From positions 7,705 to 71,704 of the forward strand of contig DATGLD010000019.1 of assembly GCA_035294305.1 (NCBI GenBank): a stretch of DNA of 64,000 nt, read 5' to 3'. Every line of letters begins with the position of its first letter. The stretch's first letter is position 1. The position numbers and the translations under genes were made by a program. Of this stretch, positions 34,501 to 43,529 are shown in pieces. Under the pieces are notes generated by a model. It was not told the origin of the DNA, ran no database searches, and saw only the letters and a list, made by a program, of their open reading frames with translations. The DNA comes from DASRBN01 sp035294305. Its GTDB lineage: Bacteria > Chloroflexota > Ktedonobacteria > Ktedonobacterales > Ktedonobacteraceae.

Positions 34501-34962
34501 ATGGCGACACGCTCACGCAATATCCTGCATGTCGAGGTCGTGACCGCCGAGCGCGAACTCTATAATGGTGAGGCCACTATGGTCGTCGCCCCTGGATCAG
34601 AGGGGCAACTGGGCATCTTACCTCAACATGCCGCTCTTTTGACGACGCTGAAGCCCGGCGCGATGCGCATTCAGCTGGGCGATGCTGAAGAGCCGCTGTT
34701 TGTGTCGGGCGGTTTCCTCGAAGTGAATAACAACACGGTGACGGTCCTGGCGGATACAGCCGAGCACGCCGAGGAGATCGACCAGGCGCGCGCTGAAGAG
34801 GCGCGCCGCCGCGCTCAAGAGCGCCTGGAACAGGCTACTTCAGACGCGGAACGCGCCGAAATGCAGGCTGCGCTGGAACGCGCTTTGAGCCGCCTGCGTG
34901 TAGCCGAACTGGCTCGCCGGCATGATCGCCGTCGCATCCAGATGCCCCCATCGCAAGAATAA
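34501..34962 (+). CDS. atpC: ATP synthase F1 subunit epsilon
   Basis: Epsilon subunit with the N-terminal beta-sandwich (HVEVVTAERELYNGEATMVVAPGSEGQLGILPQHAALLT region) and the C-terminal helical hairpin (ARAEEARRRAQERLEQA), which in many bacteria inhibits hydrolysis. The last 128 bases overlap, in antisense, the open frame of the convergent membrane-protein gene. Confidence 0.96.
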   Translation: MATRSRNILHVEVVTAERELYNGEATMVVAPGSEGQLGILPQHAALLTTLKPGAMRIQLGDAEEPLFVSGGFLEVNNNTVTVLADTAEHAEEIDQARAEEARRRAQERLEQATSDAERAEMQAALERALSRLRVAELARRHDRRRIQMPPSQE

Positions 34963-35323
34963 CATGAGTGATCCTGAATGTGAGAAACAGGCAGGGGAGA
35001 AAGGGCGGCCGCAAGGGGAGACTTTTGCGGTCGCCCTCCATATGTCCGTTCGCCAACATTCGGAATCTCTCATATTTATTTGCTCCCCAGGGAAAAACAA
35101 CCATCCCCACTACTGCCGTCCACAGCGCCATCATCGCCGCAAACTGTAGTCCCAACAGCAGCGTGGCAATCCATCCCTCCACGAGCGCCGAACTGGCTCC
35201 CACGACGAGCATATACAACCACCCCCTGCGACCCCAGGCAAGAGGGTGCATTTTAGCCCCATTTGCCAGCGCCCCGGCAAGCACGCCAATAACTATCCAG
35301 AATGCCAGCAGCAACGTGTTCAT
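34835..35323 (-). CDS. Small membrane protein, GlsB/YeaQ/YmgE-like
   Basis: The N-terminal 85 residues contain three hydrophobic helices (AFWIVIGVLAGALANG, GWLYMLVVGASSALVEGWIATLLL, AAMMALWTAVVGMVVFPW), similar in layout to GlsB/YeaQ/YmgE membrane proteins. GAGG lies eight bases before the ATG. From about residue 90 the frame runs through the hairpin at 35003-35036 and then antisense to atpC, and this part does not look like real protein. The gene probably ends with a replaced tail. The function is unknown. Confidence 0.55.
   Translation of the reverse strand: MNTLLLAFWIVIGVLAGALANGAKMHPLAWGRRGWLYMLVVGASSALVEGWIATLLLGLQFAAMMALWTAVVGMVVFPWGANKYERFRMLANGHMEGDRKSLPLRPPFLPCLFLTFRITHVILAMGASGCDGDHAGEPVRLHAGGSKRVPAQPAFRRVPRLK
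35003..35036. terminator. Hairpin downstream of the atp operon
   Basis: GGGCGGCCGCAA (35003-35014) and TTGCGGTCGCCC (35025-35036) pair with one mismatch around a 10-base loop. It lies 40 bases after atpC and inside the 3' part of the convergent frame. It also resembles the arms of the GGAGGGCGACCAC repeats, so it may be a repeat that works as terminator. Confidence 0.5.
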
Positions 35324-35740
35324 CTACAAATCCTCACGAACCTGGTAATATTGCTTTCGTTAGAAACCGTAGCAGGCTGCTCCCATCGCCTAATAATAGC
35401 CATGGATTGATGGTAGAACGCGCCTCTACGTGCTGGAAAATGCCAAGTTCTGCGAAATCATATGGATGGTGTATGCGCGCGAGAGCGCGCGAGAGCGTCC
35501 GCAAACTCAACCGACTCGCTGAATGGAACATACTGGTCATTTACTTACGGCATTTCCTGAGTATAGATCACATTGAATAACGGCAACTAAAGACTTTTGC
35601 CCGCTGGTTATCCAGAAGTGACAGGAGATTCTTCGCTGCGCTTAGATGTGGCCATTTCACCTCAGTATAGCGATGCAAGATGATAAAATAGGATCACTAA
35701 GCCTTGCTTTTTGAAGCAGAAGATGGAGCGCAAATATCAT
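35324..35740. other. Intergenic region before gpmI
   Basis: No convincing gene. The stretch holds a low-complexity GCGCGCGAGA direct repeat (about 35476-35500) and a copy of the small GATTCTTCGCTGCGC repeat (35627-35647). The region in front of gpmI has an A+T-rich stretch (GATGATAAAATAG) that may include its promoter. Confidence 0.45.
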
Positions 35741-37324
35741 ATGAGTACGACACCTGCCGGGCGACCGCGCCCATTTGTCTTGATTGTTATGGATGGCTGG
35801 GGCATCAATCCTCGTAAAGAGGGCAACGCTATTGCGCTTGCCAGTACTCCGCATATTGATGAACTGGCGCGCAAGTGGCCGCATACGTCCATAAAAACTT
35901 CTGGCGAGGCGGTTGGACTGCCGGAGGGGCAGATGGGCAATTCCGAGGTTGGCCACCAGAATATCGGGGCGGGCAAGCGCGTTTTACAGGACTTCACACG
36001 CGTTAGCGAATCGATTAAAGATGGCACATTTTTTCAGAATCCGGCCTTGCTCAGGGCCATCGAGCATGTCAAGAAAAACTCCTCGCGCCTGCATATTTGT
36101 GGCTTGCTGGGCAATGGCGGCGTGCATGCCCACGAAAGCCATTTAGAGGCACTGCTGCGCCTGGCGCACATGCACAATATAGAGCAAGTGTACATTCACT
36201 CATTTACCGATGGCCGCGATACCTCACCGACGGGCGGTATGGAGTTCATGCGCCAGCTGGAGGCGCGGGCCAGGGAGATTGGCGGCGAGCATCCCGCGAG
36301 AGTCGCGACCGTTAGTGGGCGCTACTACGCGATGGATCGCGATAATCGCTGGGATCGAACGGCGATGACCTATTTTGCCATGACGCGCGGCGAGGGCCAG
36401 CATGCCGGTTCCGCGCTTGCCGCAATTCAGCAATCCTATGAGAAAGGCGTCACCGACGAGTTCATTGTTCCCACGGTCGTGATGGAAGACAACCTCCCCG
36501 TAGCCGTCGTGCGGGACGGTGATGCGCTTATTCACTACAATTTTCGCCCCGATCGGGCTCGCCAGCTGACCAAGGCGTTCGTGCTGAAAGAATTGCCGCC
36601 ACAGGCCGGGGGGAAATTTAATCGCGGGCCGCGCCTGAAAGACCTGGAATACGTCATGATGACGGAATATGAAGAGGGGCTGGACGCCGGCGTCGCCTAT
36701 CGCGCCGACAATGTGGATATGCCCCTGGCGCGTGTGATCTCTGAGCATGGCTTGCGCCAATTCCACACCGCCGAGACGGAAAAGTACGCGCACGTCACCT
36801 ACTTCATCAATGGCCGGCGCGAAACGCCATTTCCAGGAGAGGATCGTGTGCTGGTGCCATCGCCCAAAGTCCCTACCTATGATTTGCAGCCGGAGATGAG
36901 CGCGGCAGGCGTGACCGATACGGCAGTTGAAGCCATCCGCAGCGGCGTGTATGACCTGGTGATTATGAACTATGCCAATGCTGACATGGTTGGGCATACA
37001 GGTGTGCTGGAAGCAGCGATCAAAGCGGTTGAAGCGGTTGATAAGGGCGTGGGGCGCGTAGTGGAAGCCGCGCTGGCGGCAGGTGGAGGCTTGCTGATCA
37101 CGGCTGACCATGGCAATGCAGAGCAATTGATCGAGTACGATACGGGCAAGCCCTTTACCGCCCATACTACCTATCCGGTGCCGCTTTACCTGGTTGTGCC
37201 GCAGTTAGCGCGGGCGCGCCTGCGCGACGATGGCATCCTGGCCGATGTTGCGCCGACCATTCTCCAGGTGATGCACATTCCACAACCCAAAGATATGACG
37301 GGACGCTCATTAATTTTGCCCTAA
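35741..37324 (+). CDS. gpmI: 2,3-bisphosphoglycerate-independent phosphoglycerate mutase
   Basis: Cofactor-independent phosphoglycerate mutase (iPGM) of glycolysis and gluconeogenesis, a manganese-dependent member of the alkaline phosphatase superfamily. The phosphorylated Ser lies in GQMGNSEVGHQNIGAG. Metal ligands are in LIVMDGWG-like VIMDGWGIN at the N-terminus, HSFTDGRD and ITADHGNAEQ. Length (about 527 aa from this start) is normal. Several in-frame starts exist (35711, 35723, 35741); the last best matches the family start. It stands alone. Confidence 0.96.
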   Translation: MSTTPAGRPRPFVLIVMDGWGINPRKEGNAIALASTPHIDELARKWPHTSIKTSGEAVGLPEGQMGNSEVGHQNIGAGKRVLQDFTRVSESIKDGTFFQNPALLRAIEHVKKNSSRLHICGLLGNGGVHAHESHLEALLRLAHMHNIEQVYIHSFTDGRDTSPTGGMEFMRQLEARAREIGGEHPARVATVSGRYYAMDRDNRWDRTAMTYFAMTRGEGQHAGSALAAIQQSYEKGVTDEFIVPTVVMEDNLPVAVVRDGDALIHYNFRPDRARQLTKAFVLKELPPQAGGKFNRGPRLKDLEYVMMTEYEEGLDAGVAYRADNVDMPLARVISEHGLRQFHTAETEKYAHVTYFINGRRETPFPGEDRVLVPSPKVPTYDLQPEMSAAGVTDTAVEAIRSGVYDLVIMNYANADMVGHTGVLEAAIKAVEAVDKGVGRVVEAALAAGGGLLITADHGNAEQLIEYDTGKPFTAHTTYPVPLYLVVPQLARARLRDDGILADVAPTILQVMHIPQPKDMTGRSLILP

Positions 37325-37337
37325 TGGTGGGGAGAGT

Positions 37338-37436
37338 GGAGGGCGACCACAAGGGTAGGAGGGAGTTGGAGGCGGTCTCGGCCGCATAGGGGCTCAAAGA
37401 AAACAGGAGCGGAGGGCGTACCCTTGGTGGCCCTCC
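37338..37436. repeat. GGAGGGCGACCAC palindromic repeat, copy D
   Basis: Left arm GGAGGGCGACCACAAGGGTA at 37338 and an inverted, slightly diverged right arm ending at 37436 (TACCCTTGGTGGCCCTCC). The interior is shorter than in the other copies at 42771-42912, 59571-59727 and 63590-63737. It follows the gpmI stop by 14 bases. Confidence 0.7.
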
Positions 37437-37475
37437 GCATAAAAGCACCCGGTTGCCTTTGCGCCAAAATGCATA

Positions 37476-37532
37476 ACAGTTATCCACATATTTGAATGTA
37501 AAATGTGGATAACTGTTAACCCGTGTGGATAA
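37476..37532. promoter_or_regulatory. Cluster of three perfect DnaA boxes in a palindrome
   Basis: TTATCCACA at 37480-37488 and TGTGGATAA at 37504-37512 and 37524-37532 are exact consensus DnaA boxes. The first two are arms of a perfect 15-base inverted repeat (AACAGTTATCCACAT and its complement) with a 13-base loop. The site lies just downstream (3') of the convergent gpmI and glmL-like genes. It could titrate DnaA, act in replication control or serve as a hairpin terminator. Confidence 0.7.
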
Positions 37533-37565
37533 CGAGCAATACATGTAATGCAAGACGATTGATCA

Positions 37566-39410
37566 TCAGGCCCCAATTACTTGCATCCATTGTAGCAGGC
37601 GGGCCTGCCGCTCTGCCTCATTATTCGGCAGGGCCAGCGGCCTGCCGCGAGCATCAATGACCAGTCCTACCAGACCTCCGTCAATTTCTTCAGCCGCGCG
37701 TGCCCTCTCACCCGGCCCTAAGCCGACATCAACGGTTGGCGCCGGATAGAGCGTCAACAATGCCTGCTCGTTTACACGCAGGGGGATGATTTCGAGCGTG
37801 CCGCTCATGACATCTAGAGTCACCTGTCGTCCGTTGCTGTATTCTACGCCAACGCGGATGGCAAGCTGGCCGGGAGGTAATATACCATATGGTACAACGC
37901 ACGTGCCCAGGCGATGCGCGACGGCGTCATTCTCGTTCACCTGCACCGCCGCAATGGGAGCTATAGTAGCCACGGCTCCCAACTGCGTAATCAGCATGGT
38001 ACTATCCAGGATCATCGATGTAACGCCGCGCGGCTGCAAGGCATCGAGCAGCATGAGCATAGCCTGGCCGAATTTCGGAGCATGGGCCAGCACGCCTCCC
38101 GTGGCTAAGATCAGATCGGCCTCGAACTGGCCGGGATGTGTCCTATCTGCCGCTTCGACGGCGAGCCTCATTGCTTCACGCGCGAACGCCTGCGCAATTT
38201 GCAACTCGCGCTGGTTTGCTGGTAACACCTGCGGATGCTGCATGCAGTTGCGTGCATAGTGCTGCAATTCTTCATCGCTGGTGGAAAAAGGAAGCCAGCG
38301 GGCAATACGTTTCGGGCCTGCTTTTTGTAGGATGGCTCCTATGCCTGGGCCAACCCCTATTCCGGTATCTACGATGGGGATAAACTCGCCGCGCTCGCTG
38401 GCCATCATTACGGTTGTATTTGTTCCACCAACATCCACCGCGGTTACATTCATCGCATAGTGCTGGGCGAGAAATCGCACAAGGCTACTTAGCGAGCTGG
38501 CCGTTGCCACGGGCGCTGTGGCGGCCCATGAGCGCATACGTTCGTAACCGGGAATGCTCTGTATGATATCACGCTCATAGAGAGCCATAGCGGTCATGCT
38601 CACGGGTCCAAGCTGAGCCTGAGAGGTGAGTGTGTCGATGCGCGTAACTTCGGCGAACCCTTTCAACATGGTGCGTACGGCTTCGACATATTGGGGAGCG
38701 CCCGCGTAGAGGACGGGCAACCGGCGCGAAGTATTGCCGGGGGAGTATGCTTCGAGCGCACCGGATTGTAGCGTGTTGATGATTAACTGGCAGGCCTCTT
38801 GTAGAGGTGTCGCGCCGGCCGGTCCTTCGGCGTTGCCTACAATCAGGACGGCATCGGGCTGCAGTTCCCGCATCCGTTGCAACTGGTTCTTCCACTCAGC
38901 GGCCAGCCGTTCGGGTGTCCAGGACGACGCTGGATTCGCATTCGAACTCGCAGCTGCTTGAAAGGCAGGAGAGGATATGGCAAAGGTTTCCGCGTAGAGT
39001 CCAGAAACGGCCTGGGTAGCAAGTTCATCGAGGGCTGCGCTTACGCCTCCAAGTACGACCAGCCGCATCGTTCCCCCGACGCTTACGGTCGTGACAAACA
39101 CATCTACCCCATTCCCGTCCGGCCGTTCGGGAGAGATCATCTGTCCGTCGGATACCAGTTGACGGCCAGTGATATGCTCGATGCGGTGAATTGCCTGGAT
39201 AATACCGCGCGTAATATCTTCGTTCGGGTTCGAGAGGCTAGTAGGCGCTTCACCTCGTGCCATCAGACGATACTGATTTTCGACCAGGCCCAGCAGCGAA
39301 ACTTTTGTGAAGACGCTGCCACAATCGACAACCAGGATCGAATTAGCCGATGCTGGATTGCGATTCATGATCTGCCCTGGTCCCTCCTCCAGTTTAGTCT
39401 CTGTATACAT
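37566..39410 (-). CDS. glmL: GlmL/MutL-like ASKHA-fold protein
   Basis: Member of the glutamate mutase L (GlmL/MutL) family, actin-fold proteins proposed as reactivating chaperones for B12-dependent mutases. The phosphate loops are ILVVDCGSVFTKVSLL near residue 25 and TAVDVGGTNTTVMMA around 315; LILATGGVLAH is the adenosine motif. No mutase genes are adjacent, so the partner is unknown. ATG at 39410 touches its GGAG and may be too close; ATG at 39368 begins close to the first conserved strand and is an equally good start. The symbol reflects family only. Confidence 0.8.
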   Translation of the reverse strand: MYTETKLEEGPGQIMNRNPASANSILVVDCGSVFTKVSLLGLVENQYRLMARGEAPTSLSNPNEDITRGIIQAIHRIEHITGRQLVSDGQMISPERPDGNGVDVFVTTVSVGGTMRLVVLGGVSAALDELATQAVSGLYAETFAISSPAFQAAASSNANPASSWTPERLAAEWKNQLQRMRELQPDAVLIVGNAEGPAGATPLQEACQLIINTLQSGALEAYSPGNTSRRLPVLYAGAPQYVEAVRTMLKGFAEVTRIDTLTSQAQLGPVSMTAMALYERDIIQSIPGYERMRSWAATAPVATASSLSSLVRFLAQHYAMNVTAVDVGGTNTTVMMASERGEFIPIVDTGIGVGPGIGAILQKAGPKRIARWLPFSTSDEELQHYARNCMQHPQVLPANQRELQIAQAFAREAMRLAVEAADRTHPGQFEADLILATGGVLAHAPKFGQAMLMLLDALQPRGVTSMILDSTMLITQLGAVATIAPIAAVQVNENDAVAHRLGTCVVPYGILPPGQLAIRVGVEYSNGRQVTLDVMSGTLEIIPLRVNEQALLTLYPAPTVDVGLGPGERARAAEEIDGGLVGLVIDARGRPLALPNNEAERQARLLQWMQVIGA

Positions 39411-39486
39411 CTCCTTTGTCCTTTGTGCTCGAATCGGCTGCGAAAGAACCGGTGTAGGCGCTCCTCAGGGGTAATCCTGGCCCCCT

Positions 39487-40989
39487 TTAATGAGAGAACC
39501 AGCTGCGGATAGTTTCGATAAACCCTCGTCGTGCCGGTTTGTTGCCCGAGGAGTTCGCGTTGGGCCTATGTGCGTTGTTGGCCTGAGACGGTGATGCTCC
39601 TCCACCATAGGGTGGCAACTGCTGTCCAGGCATGCCGGGCGCATTTACGGGCGTGTATGCCTGTGATCCTGCTGGCACATACCCTTGAACAGGCAATCCC
39701 TGCTGCATGCCCGCTAGCGCATTATTAGGCTGCGGCAAGGACCCAGATGGATTGGGTGATTGCGCAGGCATCTGTCTCATCTGCGTAGATGCCGGCTGCT
39801 GTTGGAATAACTCCCCTTGAAATCCTTGCTGGTATCCAGGAGTGGAGCCTGGCTGTGAAGGGAAATAGGGAGCTGTTGATGCCACGCCCAGCATTGAAGA
39901 AAAGACATTGGCCGCGACCTCGCTCTGCTCATATGGCCCGGCTTCTCCGCGGGGGCGGCTTGGCACGCGCACATTCTCGACACGTGGAGGATTGCCGTAT
40001 GGCGTGGGCCGTATGGTACTCGCAGGCTCTAGTTGCTGTCCCTGCCCCTCTTCAGATGCGCGCAGCCAGTGCGGCAGGGAGTTCATATCGATCAGGGAGG
40101 CTCCTGTTAGATTTCCACCGTTACTATTACTATTTGGAACCTGCATGGATGCCTGTTGTGGGCGTTCCTGCCCCTGCTCGCTTTCACGTAGCCAGCCGGG
40201 CAAGGAATTCATATCGAGCAGCGAAGATGCGCCGATTCCCGATTGCGGACCCTGCTGGCCAGGTGCTGAAGCGGGCGCCTGGTTATGAAATGCGGCTTGC
40301 TGGCCTGGAGGATTGGCTTGCACAGGTGAATTGGCCTGCCCCCCCAACCATGGAGGTAACGCTTGCTGGTCGATCAGTTCATGTGATGAAAAGCCCTGGG
40401 GAGCCGGAGCATAAGAGGCCATGCCTGTTGCCTGGTTATTGTGTCCCGTGTACGGCGGATTATTGCCCGGGGTGAGAGGTTGGACCGCTGGCGATTGGTG
40501 CTGCTGCGGCAAATTTCGTATCCAATCAGGTAAAGCGTCAGGTTGAACCAGGCTGGAGGCGTCGATGTTTTTCGGCGCAGGCTGATTCGCTCCTGGCTGT
40601 TTCTCCTGCAGCCAGGATGGCAGGGATTGTTCATCGATCAGGGAACTGGCGGCAAAACCCGTGGGAGGCAAAAAATCGCTATCAGTATCAGGAGCCGGCA
40701 TCGAAGCCGCGCGCCAGGCCGGTATCTTTGCTGAATTACCTGCCTCCGCTAGGTCCGATTTTTCCGATCTCATCCAGCTGGGCAGCGCACCCTCGTCAGA
40801 AAATTCGTGGGACATATATCCTGCTTGCCCATCCGCTGATGCTTTCGATCCCGCGGGTCGCTCACTGGTGCGCAGCGATTCTAGCCACGCCGGTAGCTCC
40901 GGCTGTTCATTCGACAAGGGCAAGCCACAGACCGGGCAATAAAGTGCGCCTGCCTGGACGGACTTCCCACAGCGTTTACATGTAATCAC
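39487..40989 (-). CDS. Zinc-ribbon protein with Leu-Pro-x-Trp-Leu repeats
   Basis: The N-terminus is a zinc ribbon (CKRCGKSV...CPVCGLPL). The rest is low complexity and rich in Gln, Pro, Ser and Asn, interrupted by at least seven copies of a short motif: LPAWLESLR, LPSWMRSEK, LPSWLQEKQ, LPDWIRNLP, LPPWLGGQ, LPGWLRESE and LPHWLRASE, most preceded by an S-L-I/L-D-x-x-(S/A) pattern. The very end (GFIETIRSWFSH) is amphipathic. The repeats look like linear binding peptides displayed on a disordered chain. No membrane segment is seen. It precedes the glmL-like gene in the same direction after about 76 bases. I do not know its function. Confidence 0.7.
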   Translation of the reverse strand: MITCKRCGKSVQAGALYCPVCGLPLSNEQPELPAWLESLRTSERPAGSKASADGQAGYMSHEFSDEGALPSWMRSEKSDLAEAGNSAKIPAWRAASMPAPDTDSDFLPPTGFAASSLIDEQSLPSWLQEKQPGANQPAPKNIDASSLVQPDALPDWIRNLPQQHQSPAVQPLTPGNNPPYTGHNNQATGMASYAPAPQGFSSHELIDQQALPPWLGGQANSPVQANPPGQQAAFHNQAPASAPGQQGPQSGIGASSLLDMNSLPGWLRESEQGQERPQQASMQVPNSNSNGGNLTGASLIDMNSLPHWLRASEEGQGQQLEPASTIRPTPYGNPPRVENVRVPSRPRGEAGPYEQSEVAANVFSSMLGVASTAPYFPSQPGSTPGYQQGFQGELFQQQPASTQMRQMPAQSPNPSGSLPQPNNALAGMQQGLPVQGYVPAGSQAYTPVNAPGMPGQQLPPYGGGASPSQANNAHRPNANSSGNKPARRGFIETIRSWFSH

Positions 40990-41246
40990 TTTTACTCCTC
41001 ACTTTCGCCAGGCCCCGGCATAATGGCTAACTGTTTCACCTGGACGCGTACAAACCGGAATGCGCTTGCTACGAACGCAGTGTATCATGCTTTTTTGAGC
41101 TTGACAACGACGACTACCCAGAAGGGGTATCCTCCGGTAAGCGATATGATAAGACATATTGATATGATACAATACACGCGTTACTACTCTCCCAAAAGTA
41201 CTACGGAACCTATCCAGACTAACTACTAATCGATCAGGAGGTTTTC

Positions 41247-41705
41247 ATGTCACAGCAGCTTGAGGGTTGGGGCGGAACTGTGCATGGACATTTGTTGCAG
41301 CTTACCCTCCCCCTTCCCCCTAGCATTAATGAACAGTATGCTACTGTGAATGGTCATCGCGTGAGTTCGCAGATTGCTCGTCGCTACAAACAGCAGGTGC
41401 AAGAGACCCTGCGCTTGCTCAAGCGGCAGGGCTTGCTGCCCGATGAATTGTGCCATCACTTTCGCCAGGGCTATCTAGCTCTCTTCCTCGACTTCTACTT
41501 CACCACACCCCTCAAAAGAGACCTCGATGGAGGTCTGAAGATCACATTAGATGCGCTTTGCGAAGGGTTAGGCCTGAATGACAACCGTGTGGTGGACATT
41601 CACCTGACGAAGCACATTGACCCCTTACATCCCCATCTCTATGTTGAGTTGGAGCCGCTGACCGATTGGCAGTTCGATAAGGAGTATGTCCTCCTGGCAC
41701 ACTAA
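41247..41705 (+). CDS. RusA-like Holliday junction resolvase
   Basis: Small endonuclease of the RusA family, which resolves four-way junctions. Family motifs are LPLPPSINEQY at the start and KRDLDGGLKITLDALCEGLGLNDNRVVD, containing the catalytic Asp cluster; written in parts, KRDLDGG and LNDNRVVD carry the acidic residues. Length (152 aa) fits. AGGAGG lies seven bases before the ATG. RusA is often phage-borne, but no phage genes are near, so it may be a domesticated copy. Confidence 0.85.
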   Translation: MSQQLEGWGGTVHGHLLQLTLPLPPSINEQYATVNGHRVSSQIARRYKQQVQETLRLLKRQGLLPDELCHHFRQGYLALFLDFYFTTPLKRDLDGGLKITLDALCEGLGLNDNRVVDIHLTKHIDPLHPHLYVELEPLTDWQFDKEYVLLAH

Positions 41706-41805
41706 AACCCCACGCTTGCTTCTATGCAAAGCCTTCATTACAATAAAACTGGCAATATCATGTTTCTGTAACAAATTGCCCATATTTTCTCAGAGGGAGT
41801 TATAG

Positions 41806-42825
41806 ATGTCCGGAATTGCTCATAGAATGTCACCTCGTTTCATCCCTTGGCGAGTGGCTGAAGCGTATTCGTCCATACACTTGCGCGCGCCTGTGACTTT
41901 GGCCCGCAATACTCAGATCAGCGCATCTGGAAGGGGCCCCAAACTACTGCTCGGCCTGGTCTTTAGCTGTATCATTGCTCTGCTGGCGCGGAGGCGGCGG
42001 TCACTTACACGCGGCGGCGCCGCCGGGACAGTTGCAGTTGGCACGGCGATTTTCGGCATGGGAGGCTGGTCATGGGGCCTCTCATTAATTTATTTCTTCG
42101 TCTCTTCAACGCTGTTCTCACACTATCGCGAGCGCGAGAAGGCCCGTGCCGCCGCGGACAAGTTCAGCAAGGGGTCTGAGCGCGATATCGGGCAAGTGGC
42201 GGCCAATGGCGGTCTCGCGACGCTACTGGCGCTCGCCTATGGCCTGTCCGGCTCATCATCACGCGCAAAATTATTGCAGGCCGGTTTTACGGGGGCGTTG
42301 GCAACTGCTAATGCCGATACCTGGGCTACAGAGTTGGGCGTGCTCAGCAGGCAAGACCCGCGTTTGATTACGTCGGGGAAGCGTGTTTCACCTGGAACCT
42401 CAGGTGGTATTACGCTGCTGGGCACGACGGCCTCGGCGCTGGGGGCTTTTTCGCTGGGCCTCGTTTTTTGGGGTTTACAGCGATTTCCCCGATCGTTCGC
42501 ATCACTGCCATTTGTTGCGCTGCTGAGTGGGCTGGCGGGAAGTTTTTTCGACAGCTTGCTGGGCGCAACCGTACAGGCCATGTATTATTGCCCTATATGC
42601 GGGAAAGAGACCGAACGACGCATCCATAGCTGTGGGGTGAAGACGACACCGCTGCGCGGCGTGCCATGGATCGATAATGATGTGGTGAATTTTGTGGCGA
42701 CAATGTTTGGGGCGATAGTGGCTCTCTCCCTGGCATTTTTTGCGACAAGGGCAAGCGTGCAGCACCTCGAGGAGGGCGACCACCAGGGTTCCCACCCTGC
42801 CGTCCCTCTCCCGCCCTTACTATGA
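41806..42825 (+). CDS. DUF92 family membrane protein
   Basis: Integral membrane protein of the DUF92 family, related to plant VTE6 phytyl-phosphate kinase. Marks are LTRGGAAGTVAVGTAIFGMGGW, TANADTWATELGVLS, SPGTSGGIT and GSFFDSLLGATVQA, with six or more hydrophobic helices. A CPICG...C segment near residue 262 is typical. Possible role is prenyl or lipid phosphorylation; this is family inference. The final 17 residues (from EEGDHQG) are encoded by a palindromic repeat at 42771-42912, which also supplies the stop codon. The first about 40 residues before the first helix are poorly conserved in appearance. Confidence 0.82.
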   Translation: MSGIAHRMSPRFIPWRVAEAYSSIHLRAPVTLARNTQISASGRGPKLLLGLVFSCIIALLARRRRSLTRGGAAGTVAVGTAIFGMGGWSWGLSLIYFFVSSTLFSHYREREKARAAADKFSKGSERDIGQVAANGGLATLLALAYGLSGSSSRAKLLQAGFTGALATANADTWATELGVLSRQDPRLITSGKRVSPGTSGGITLLGTTASALGAFSLGLVFWGLQRFPRSFASLPFVALLSGLAGSFFDSLLGATVQAMYYCPICGKETERRIHSCGVKTTPLRGVPWIDNDVVNFVATMFGAIVALSLAFFATRASVQHLEEGDHQGSHPAVPLPPLL

Positions 42826-42912
42826 CGACGTACCCTTGCGAAGTGTCCTCGTGGTCATAGCAAGGGCGGGGGCAATGGTGGATGGGGGTGGAGACCCTGG
42901 TGGTCGCCCTCC
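42771..42912. repeat. GGAGGGCGACCAC palindromic repeat, copy A
   Basis: Perfect 19-base outer arms (GGAGGGCGACCACCAGGGT at 42771 and its complement ending at 42912) enclose an inner stem (CCCGCCCTTACTATGAC near 42820 with GTCATAGCAAGGGCGGG near 42854). The whole 142 bases form a cruciform-like structure. The 3' end of the DUF92 gene lies inside it. Confidence 0.8.
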
Positions 42913-43044
42913 AGGGGATACTTCACGCTTGCTAGCGCGAAAAAATGTCAGGGGGGACGGTTAAAAGTATCCCTTATGAGCATGCCGCGCATCTCTATTA
43001 TAGTCAATCAAATCACTATTCTTAATAAATAGGAGGCGTGTAGC

Positions 43045-43527
43045 ATGAACATAGTAGGAAAGCTTGTATCAACTTCCTGGCGTCCAGGGCGCGCGGCTCT
43101 CGCCGGCATAGTAGCCCTGGGCGTCTATACGGCGGAAATGGAGGTTGATATGGCCGTGACTCGCAATCACTTCAGCGATGTACATTTCATCGAAGGATTA
43201 TTGCCGGGAAAGACAGGTAAGTGGGAAGCGAAGAATCGACCCCTACTGGCATGGGGAATACATTTGGTTAATGGAGTGATGCTTGCGGAGTTGTATGCCG
43301 CGGTAATCAAGCGATTGTTGCCGGGTCCAGATTGGCTGAGAGGCGTGATCTTCGGCGAGGCGTTCATCGTTTCTGTATGGTGGTTGACGCCCCTGGCGGA
43401 TAAGTATCACCCTTTGATCAAGCGCGGTGTGCTACCACCGCTCGCCAACTGGACCTCGTTTTTGCAGAATATTGTGCGTCATTTCTTCTTTGGCCTGACG
43501 CTGGGATTGCTGTACCGCGAGCGATGA
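43045..43527 (+). CDS. Membrane protein of unknown function, 160 aa
   Basis: Four hydrophobic segments are visible (ALAGIVALGVYTAEMEVD, WGIHLVNGVMLAELYAAV, GVIFGEAFIVSVWWLTPL, NIVRHFFFGLTLGLLY), resembling DUF1440/DUF6789-like small membrane proteins. AGGAGG lies about ten bases before the ATG. The 132-base gap upstream contains A+T-rich sequence that may be a promoter. It is convergent with the next gene, whose end is two bases away. Function unknown. Confidence 0.7.
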   Translation: MNIVGKLVSTSWRPGRAALAGIVALGVYTAEMEVDMAVTRNHFSDVHFIEGLLPGKTGKWEAKNRPLLAWGIHLVNGVMLAELYAAVIKRLLPGPDWLRGVIFGEAFIVSVWWLTPLADKYHPLIKRGVLPPLANWTSFLQNIVRHFFFGLTLGLLYRER

Positions 43528-43529
43528 GA

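Noticed and set aside
37476..37532. Chromosomal origin oriC
   Set aside because: Only three boxes, no A+T-rich unwinding region seen and no dnaA, dnaN or gyrB nearby.
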